In this document: in pieces, positions 59,001-64,000 of the stretch
How the letters are laid out: each line of letters begins with the position of its first letter
Position numbering within the stretch: the stretch's first letter is position 1
Source of the DNA: Bacillota bacterium
GTDB taxonomy: Bacteria; Bacillota; Clostridia; Acetivibrionales; DSM-1351
DNA length: 64,000 nucleotides
Assembly (NCBI GenBank): GCA_023409265.1
Contig: JAEYHZ010000036.1
Span: 298,220 to 362,219, forward strand
Direction of reading: 5' to 3'
Made by a program: the position numbers and the translations under genes
The notes under the pieces: model-generated
Seen by the model: the letters and a program-made list of their open reading frames with translations, nothing else
Databases searched by the model: none
Told to the model about the DNA's origin: nothing

Positions 59001-60095
59001 TCACTTTTTAAAAATATCAAAGTAAACCTGATCTGCAAATTGTTTCGGATCTGTTCCTTTTTTCAGGAATCCGGTTTTATTGAACTGTTCAACAAAATAT
59101 TTGATATCCTCATATGAATTGTTGGTGGTATATTCATAATCATAGGATTTTATCAATTGTGTCAGAAGGTTTAAGTCGTCTGTTGCAACATATTTTTTCT
59201 CAATTTCCAGCTTGGCTGTTTCTTCCGGGTTAGCCTTTATCCACTCAGTAGCTTTTTTATATGCCCTGGCTATTGCAGCAACTCTTTCCGGATTTTCATC
59301 CAGCTGTTTCTTTGATGCATACAGGAAGCAGCAGCTCTTTCCTGCAAACAAGGGATCTGTAGATATGTCTGACAGAGCTGTATAGCCTTCCTTCTGCTCA
59401 GCCAGAACTCCAAACGGATCCCATGCAGCAAAGGCATCAATTTCACCCTTCTTTACTGCTGTCGTCAATTGATCAAGAGGATATACAACCCAGGTTACGC
59501 CTGTCTTGGGGTCAATTCCTGCATTGGCAAGCACGATTGTTGCTACTGACTGCGGAGTTCCCCCCATTTCGTCAATACCAATTCTCTTTCCTTTCAAATC
59601 CTTAGTGGTTTTGATCGGAGAGTTTGGCGGAACAACCAATCTGATACACCCCTTATGTAATCCACCAATTATCTTTAAATCCATACCCTCCTGAATTGAC
59701 GGGAAATATTGAAAGTCACCGTTTGTTACAGTGAATTCTCCTGTTACAAGACCCGTCTTGAGTTCATCCAGTGTGCCGCTGACCAGTTCCGCATCAAGAC
59801 CTTCCTCAGCGAAGAACCCTTTTTCGAATGCAACATAGGACGGAGCTCCACAGGCTCCACCTCCCAATGCCTGGATTTTCAATTTTCCAAACTTGAATTT
59901 ATCTGCTGTTGTTGACTGTGAAGCCGTTGTAGAACCTGCTGCTGTGGAGACTGACGCTGTTGAAGCCGAAGCGCTTGAAGCTCCTGCCGCCTGACTCTCT
60001 GCTGAAGTATCCTTGCCGCCGCATGCGGTAAGTCCTGCTGTTGTCAAAATAGCCAAAGCTAAGGCCAGAGGCGTAATTCTTTTAGTTTTTTTCAT
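59001..60095 (-). CDS. ssuA: Sulfonate/taurine ABC substrate-binding lipoprotein
   Basis: 364 residues. Lipobox LTACGGKDTSAE, then an Ala/Ser/Thr-rich linker to about residue 65. The binding domain matches the nitrate/sulfonate/taurine family: FKFGKLKIQALGGGACGAPS, VTNGDFQYFPSIQEGMDLKI, GKRIGIDEMGGTPQSVATI and AIARAYKKATEWI. Gene order ssuA-C-B, plus MetY upstream, supports sulfur scavenging. No sulfonate monooxygenase (ssuD) is seen, as expected for an anaerobe. Confidence 0.88.
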   Translation of the reverse strand: MKKTKRITPLALALAILTTAGLTACGGKDTSAESQAAGASSASASTASVSTAAGSTTASQSTTADKFKFGKLKIQALGGGACGAPSYVAFEKGFFAEEGLDAELVSGTLDELKTGLVTGEFTVTNGDFQYFPSIQEGMDLKIIGGLHKGCIRLVVPPNSPIKTTKDLKGKRIGIDEMGGTPQSVATIVLANAGIDPKTGVTWVVYPLDQLTTAVKKGEIDAFAAWDPFGVLAEQKEGYTALSDISTDPLFAGKSCCFLYASKKQLDENPERVAAIARAYKKATEWIKANPEETAKLEIEKKYVATDDLNLLTQLIKSYDYEYTTNNSYEDIKYFVEQFNKTGFLKKGTDPKQFADQVYFDIFKK

Positions 60096-60155
60096 TTTAT
60101 CAAACCTTTCTATTTAATTTAAGGTGTTACCGGATAAAGATATGTAAAATAATTT

Positions 60156-61481
60156 TTACGCCACATCCTCTGATTTATCAGTGAAGGTACTCTTAAAAGC
60201 TTTATCCAGATCGGCAATCAGATCATTTGCATCTTCTATACCAATTGACAAACGCAGTGTTTCAGGAGGAATTTTTGCAAATTCCTGTTCTTCGGGAGTC
60301 AGCTCGCCATGAGTTGTTTTGGGCGAATTTATTATGAGAGAGCGTGCGTCACCTACATTTGCATGATAGCTGAATATGGTTGTAGAATCTATAAAGCTGT
60401 TTATTTGTTCTTCAGTCGCATTTAAACCAAATGTGAAGATTGCTCCTGCTCCCTTCGGAAGATATTTTTGTGCCAGCAGCTTGTATTTGCTGTCCTTTGC
60501 CGCAGGATGGTTAACCCAGGCGACCTCTTCCTTTGTTTCAAGGTATTTTATGATTTTCTCAGCATTGGACACCTGCTTTTGAACTCTTTCAGAGAGCGTC
60601 TCAAGTCCGAGGAGAGCAAGATATGCGTCGAAGGGTCCAAGTGCCGCGCCAAAGTATGCCAGATAATTCATACGTACCCTGGTTGTGAAGGCTGCCGGTC
60701 CAAAGGCCTCAAGAAAGCTTCTTTCATGTCCGCTTGAATCTCTGAATAAATATATGGGAGCTGTAAATTGCGGGAACTTGCCATTTGCCCAGTTAAATTT
60801 TCCACTCTCCAGAATAAGTCCTGCAATTGCATTACCATGGCCGTTAAGAGCCTTTGTTGCCGAGTACACAACTATATCAGCTCCATATTTTATTGGGTTC
60901 AGAAGGTATGGTGTGGCAAAGGTATTATCCACTATAAGCGGTATATCATTTTCATGTGCAATTTCTGCCAGGGCTTCAATATCAGCTATTGCTGCATTCG
61001 GGTTGCTGATAGTTTCAACAAAAAGTGCCTTTGTATCAGCTTTGATTTTACTGCGCCATTCCTCCAGATCATCCAGATCCCCAACCTGATCGATTTCAAT
61101 ATTGAAATTTGGATAAATCTTTTTGAAACTATCAAAGGTACCACCATATACCTGCGCTGTTGTCAAAATTCTTCCTCCGCCCTCTGCCACATTGAACAGC
61201 GAATAGGTTACAGCTGCCATTCCCGAGCCTACGGCAATTGCCGCTGAGGCACCATCCAGTGCTGCCACCCTTTTTTCAAGAACATCTACAGTTGGATTCC
61301 CTACACGGGTATAAAGATAACCGAACTCTGAAAAGCTGAATAACCTTCCGGCTCTGTCGGTATCTCCCAGGTCAAAGGAAGCTGTCTGGTACACGGGAAC
61401 CTGCACTGAAAAATTATGCTCACTTGCATCATAGCCTGCTCTGACCTTTAAAGTATCAAAACTTAAATCTGAAACTCCCAT
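60156..61481 (-). CDS. metY: O-acetylhomoserine sulfhydrylase (MetY)
   Basis: 441 residues of the Cys/Met PLP family, of typical MetY length. SDLSFDTLKVRAGYDASEHN, YLYTRVGNPTVDVLEKRVAALDG, GSGMAAVTYSLFNV, VDNTFATPYLLNP, and VVYSATKALNGHGNAIAGLI with the PLP lysine. Makes homocysteine from O-acetylhomoserine and sulfide. The second MetY in this region, 60 nt upstream of ssuA, with a terminator upstream of it. Confidence 0.93.
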   Translation of the reverse strand: MGVSDLSFDTLKVRAGYDASEHNFSVQVPVYQTASFDLGDTDRAGRLFSFSEFGYLYTRVGNPTVDVLEKRVAALDGASAAIAVGSGMAAVTYSLFNVAEGGGRILTTAQVYGGTFDSFKKIYPNFNIEIDQVGDLDDLEEWRSKIKADTKALFVETISNPNAAIADIEALAEIAHENDIPLIVDNTFATPYLLNPIKYGADIVVYSATKALNGHGNAIAGLILESGKFNWANGKFPQFTAPIYLFRDSSGHERSFLEAFGPAAFTTRVRMNYLAYFGAALGPFDAYLALLGLETLSERVQKQVSNAEKIIKYLETKEEVAWVNHPAAKDSKYKLLAQKYLPKGAGAIFTFGLNATEEQINSFIDSTTIFSYHANVGDARSLIINSPKTTHGELTPEEQEFAKIPPETLRLSIGIEDANDLIADLDKAFKSTFTDKSEDVA

Positions 61482-61513
61482 ACATACACCTCTTTCATTT
61501 TTGTTTATAATAT

Positions 61514-61555
61514 TAAAAAAACCAGAGACTGATTTTAAATTCAGTCTCTGGTTTT
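61514..61555. terminator. Terminator after the mccA-like gene
   Basis: Perfect 15-bp stem (61518-61532 with 61541-61555), AT-rich outer ends; on the minus strand it is followed by TTTTTTAATA. 58 nt past the mccA-like stop. Because it lies in the leader of the MetY gene it could also act as an attenuator. Confidence 0.85.
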
Positions 61556-61613
61556 CCAGTCAACACTTTTAATTCGTTTGATAAATCCCTATTAAATTCA
61601 ATTTTAAATCTCT

Positions 61614-62522
61614 CTAAAATATATTCTTACTTATATACCTGTCGCCTCTGTCAGGAAAAATCACTACTATGTTGGCGTTTTCGACCCTCTCGGCAATTAC
61701 TCTTGCGGCATACAACGCTGCACCTGAGGAAGTTCCAATCAAAAGTCCCTCTTTTTTTGCCACTAGCTTAACCTCCTGAAGTGCCTGAGCATCATTAACC
61801 TTTATAACTTCATCTATTAAAGAATTATCCATTGTCTCAGGCATAAAAGTATTCCCTATACCTTCAATGCTGTAGCAGCCCGGGAGTCCTCCCCCCATTG
61901 TGGAACCCACCGGATCGGCAAGTATACCATTTACAGCCCTTTTTCTGTCTTTTATGTATCTCAATACACCGGATATTGTTCCGCCACTACCCGCACCGGC
62001 TACTACATAGTCTATCTTTCCTTCAAGATCCTCATATATTTCCGGCCCTGTAGTTTCATAATGGATTTGGGGATTTGCCTGATTTGTAAACTGGCTGAGA
62101 CATACCGAGTTATCTATGGCTGCAAGCAGCTCCTCAACCTTTTCAAAAGCTCCGGCCATTCCCTTCTCCAACGGCGTCTTAATTATTTCAGCCCCAAGGG
62201 CCTTCATTATAACCTGCTTCTCAATTGAAAACTTCTCAGGAACTGCAAATTTAATTTTGTAGCCTTTGTTAAGGGCTGCCAGTGCAATCCCTATCCCTGC
62301 ATTACCGGCAGTAGCCTCAAGAATTGTTGAACCTTCCTTAAGAATACCTCTTCTTTCAGCATCCTCTATCAATGCAGTCCCCATTCTATCTTTTACACTA
62401 CCTCCCGGGTTGAACAGCTCAAGCTTTGCGAAAAGATTAACCGATTCCTTTATTCCGATATTATTAAGCTTCAGCAAGGGTGTACTTCCGATAAGTTCAC
62501 GAATGTCATTGTAATACTTCAT
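61614..62522 (-). CDS. mccA: MccA/CysK-family cysteine/cystathionine synthase
   Basis: 302 residues. PLP lysine in NPGGSVKDRMG, then EATAGNAGIGIALAALNKG (the TSGNT site is TAGNA), and phosphate-binding GAGSGGTISG. It resembles MccA (O-acetylserine/homocysteine cystathionine synthase) more than CysK, as in the bacillar mccA-mccB pair. A plain cysteine synthase is the alternative. Cotranscribed after mccB (26-nt gap). Confidence 0.88.
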   Translation of the reverse strand: MKYYNDIRELIGSTPLLKLNNIGIKESVNLFAKLELFNPGGSVKDRMGTALIEDAERRGILKEGSTILEATAGNAGIGIALAALNKGYKIKFAVPEKFSIEKQVIMKALGAEIIKTPLEKGMAGAFEKVEELLAAIDNSVCLSQFTNQANPQIHYETTGPEIYEDLEGKIDYVVAGAGSGGTISGVLRYIKDRKRAVNGILADPVGSTMGGGLPGCYSIEGIGNTFMPETMDNSLIDEVIKVNDAQALQEVKLVAKKEGLLIGTSSGAALYAARVIAERVENANIVVIFPDRGDRYISKNIF

Positions 62523-62548
62523 AAAGAACCTCCCTTAAAATTTTCTCA

Positions 62549-63745
62549 TCACTTACTTTTTGCCTTTTCAAAGGCTTTTCTAAGGTCCTTTACAATGGCT
62601 TCCTTATCTTCGATACCCACCGATAAACGGATTAGATTATCCAGAATACCTACCTTCTGTCTTATTTCGTAAGGAATTGACGCATGGGTCATACTTGCGG
62701 GATGACTGACCAGGGATTCCACTCCTCCTAGGCTCTCACCAAGAGTAATTAATTCCACGCTGCGGAAGAAGAGTTTTATATCATATTCCTCCGACAGGAC
62801 GAAGGATATCATGGCACCGGGGCCATAAGCCTGATTTTTATGTATTTCATATCCGTCGGAGTCCTCCAGGCCTGGATAATATATCCTGGTCACACCTTCA
62901 TGGTTCTTGAGAAAATCAACTACATACCGGGTATTTTCAATATGTCTGTCAAGTCTTACAGATAAGGTTTTTATACCCCGCAGTAGCAGCCAGGAATCAA
63001 ACGGCGGTAAAACTCCGCCGGTTGCGTTTTGAAGAAATTGCAGTCTGGATGCTATTTCACTGCTTTTTGCAACAACAAGACCGGCAATTACATCACTATG
63101 GCCTCCCAGATACTTGGTTGCACTATGAATTACAATATCTGCTCCAAGCTCTAATGGTCTTTGAAGATATGGAGTCATGAAGGTATTGTCCACAATTGTC
63201 AGTGCACCGGAATTCCGGGCTATTTCAGATACTTTCCTTATATCCGTTATAGTGAGCAAAGGATTGGCCGGACTTTCAACAATTACAGCTGCAACACCTG
63301 TTTTTACCTTCTTTTCTACTTCTTCCAAATTTGAAGTATCGGCTATTTCGTACTCCAGCCCGAAGTTTTTAAATACTTTATCCAGGACTCTGAAGGTACC
63401 CCCATAAACATTGTTTGAAATGATAACCTTATCACCACTTTTCAGTAACAGCAGCACCGCTGTTATGGCTGCCATTCCCGACGCAAAGGCAAATCCTGCG
63501 TGCCCCCCTTCAAGATCCCTGATAAGTGCTTCCAATGCTTCCCTTGTGGGATTGCCTGTTCTTGAATATTCATAGCCTTTATGTTGTCCCAACTCGATTT
63601 GCCTGTAGGTAGAGGTTTGATAGATTGGTACGCTTACAGCACCTGTTCTTTCGTCCCCGTCAATACCACCGTGTATTAACAATGTGTTAAATATGCTTTG
63701 CATGTCTGATTCGGTTAACATTTCACTTTCCATAAAAAGTACCAT
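62549..63745 (-). CDS. mccB: MccB/MetB-family gamma-lyase or synthase
   Basis: 398 residues; Cys/Met PLP family. YEYSRTGNPTREALEALIRDLEGG, ASGMAAITAVLLLL, NTFMTPYLQRPLELGA, and IVIHSATKYLGGHSDVIAG with the PLP lysine. Fits cystathionine/homocysteine gamma-lyase (MccB) with mccA downstream, or cystathionine gamma-synthase. The start is unclear: ATG 63745 lies in a repeat edge just after AGAAAGG, but homologs align from about residue 15 (QSIFNTLLIHGG). The leader contains repeats and a small ORF. Confidence 0.88.
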   Translation of the reverse strand: MVLFMESEMLTESDMQSIFNTLLIHGGIDGDERTGAVSVPIYQTSTYRQIELGQHKGYEYSRTGNPTREALEALIRDLEGGHAGFAFASGMAAITAVLLLLKSGDKVIISNNVYGGTFRVLDKVFKNFGLEYEIADTSNLEEVEKKVKTGVAAVIVESPANPLLTITDIRKVSEIARNSGALTIVDNTFMTPYLQRPLELGADIVIHSATKYLGGHSDVIAGLVVAKSSEIASRLQFLQNATGGVLPPFDSWLLLRGIKTLSVRLDRHIENTRYVVDFLKNHEGVTRIYYPGLEDSDGYEIHKNQAYGPGAMISFVLSEEYDIKLFFRSVELITLGESLGGVESLVSHPASMTHASIPYEIRQKVGILDNLIRLSVGIEDKEAIVKDLRKAFEKAKSK

Positions 63746-63818
63746 AGCCTTTCTGGCTCACGATAAATTTTAGATTAATTTAACACGCACATATCGTGAG
63801 CCTGATAAGGCGTGATGG
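63742..63818. repeat. 77-bp palindromic repeat, copy A, at the mccB start
   Basis: A 77-bp element CCAT-n-GGCTCACGATA ... TATCGTGAGCC-n-ATGG with complementary ends, extended by AAAGTACCAT/ATGGTACTTT flanks (63736-63824). Its left edge is the mccB start ATGG. Copy B, nearly identical (one base shorter), is at 63925-64000. Confidence 0.9.
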
Positions 63819-63928
63819 TACTTTGCACATCGCCATTTCGCACGATTTTGTGCGAAAATTTTGGCGGTGCTAAATTCCGCCGGAGGCTGATTGGTTTGAA
63901 AGTGTTTTTCTTTCAAACTAATCTCCAT
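63770..63928 (-). CDS. Possible 52-residue upstream ORF in the mccB leader
   Basis: It starts at an ATG in copy B preceded by AGAAAGG (as mccB is in copy A) and stops TAA inside copy A, 25 nt from the mccB ATG. The C-terminal part reads RCAKYHHALSGSRYVRVKLI. The same C-terminal segment is encoded in copy B upstream. No known family. May be a regulatory leader peptide or a by-product of the repeat. Confidence 0.3.
   Translation of the reverse strand: MEISLKEKHFQTNQPPAEFSTAKIFAQNRAKWRCAKYHHALSGSRYVRVKLI
63825..63870 (-). repeat. Hairpin between repeat copies
   Basis: GCACATCGCCATTTCGCAC (63825-63843) faces GTGCGAAAATTTTGGCGGTGC (63850-63870) with 14 or more pairs and a small bulge. Part of the mccB leader. 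Confidence 0.65.
63890..63922 (-). repeat. Second hairpin between repeat copies
   Basis: ATTGGTTTGAAAG (63890-63902) pairs with CTTTCAAACTAAT (63910-63922), one G-U and 7-nt loop. It resembles the hairpin at 58895-58940 in lying by a GGAGGTT/GGAGATT-like segment and a TTG. Confidence 0.65.
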
Positions 63929-64000
63929 AGCCTTTCTGGCTCACGATAAATTTTAGATTATTTTACACGCACATATCGTGAGCCTGATAAGGCGTGATGG
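63925..64000. repeat. 76-bp palindromic repeat, copy B, at window end
   Basis: Nearly identical to 63742-63818; ends exactly at the last base of the window, so the neighbouring structure may continue beyond. Both copies have GGCTCACGATA and its reverse complement TATCGTGAGCC as inner arms. Confidence 0.9.

Noticed and set aside
58847..59038. 63-codon minus-strand ORF overlapping the end of ssuA
   Set aside because: Its first half overlaps the ssuA coding sequence out of frame without a start site; only the last 28 codons, which have a Shine-Dalgarno, were kept as a possible leader ORF.
61482..64000. SAM (S-box) riboswitch or T-box upstream of the Met/Cys genes
   Set aside because: Neither the S-box core nor the T-box sequence AGGGTGGAACCGCG was found on either strand in these leaders.

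Overview
This is a low-GC Firmicutes chromosome segment. It has strong GGAGG ribosome binding sites, several TTG/GTG starts, T-tailed hairpin terminators, and the conserved order rplS - lepB - ylqF - rnhB - ylqG - ylqH - yraN. Together with anaerobe-type sulfur enzymes this suggests an anaerobic Clostridia, probably near Ruminiclostridium (clostridial cluster III). That placement is inference; no rRNA is present. No tRNA, CRISPR array, transposase or phage was recognised.

Left part (1-13.2 kb): scattered housekeeping and envelope genes. These are a partial exported alpha/beta hydrolase, an sdpR-sdpI-like pair, a zinc-phospholipase-C-like protein, an RCC1-repeat exported protein, a dedA-terC operon behind a clear yybP-ykoY (Mn2+) riboswitch with its terminator, a LysM-CAP secreted protein, a glutaredoxin, a second DedA, a beta-lactamase-like serine hydrolase, a GntR regulator, purB and an aminotransferase. 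From 13.2 to 25.3 kb lie a dipeptidase and the ribosome-biogenesis/signal-peptidase cluster, interrupted by an opposite-strand orphan solute-binding protein. A methyltransferase, an acetyltransferase and rsgA follow.

Accessory island (25.3-29.2 kb): a gene-poor stretch holds two terminator-ended RNA-like units. One has a consensus promoter, a 12-codon ORF and a potential pseudoknot. Next come a PGDYG-domain protein and a TIR + DUF4231/SLATT two-gene operon that looks like an immune (NAD-signal/pore) module. A ROK repressor then faces a sugar kinase - lyxose-isomerase-like - class II aldolase operon with two matching palindromic operators, and a copper P-type ATPase follows.

Right part (34-64 kb): a nearly continuous minus-strand sulfur regulon. 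Reading leftward from 64 kb: mccB-mccA-like transsulfuration genes, a MetY sulfhydrylase, an aliphatic-sulfonate ABC transporter, a SafE-like membrane protein with a cupredoxin tail, a Cys-rich exported protein, the sulfate ABC transporter, a ROK protein, APS reductase and ATP sulfurylase. The ATP sulfurylase large subunit carries a decayed APS-kinase domain. Next come a ThiS-like sulfur carrier whose GGG is capped by two residues, a ThiF/HesA adenylyltransferase, a JAMM protease, a small siroheme-type sulfite reductase with ferredoxin clusters, a TusA-like protein, a second MetY and a TrxR-like flavoprotein. The complete siroheme pathway (hemA, precorrin-2 dehydrogenase, hemC, cobA-hemD, hemB, hemL) ends it. 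The logic is: import sulfate or sulfonate, reduce it through APS and sulfite with siroheme, load sulfide on a protein thiocarboxylate, and make homocysteine/cysteine. Several leaders in this regulon contain repeated palindromes and small upstream ORFs.
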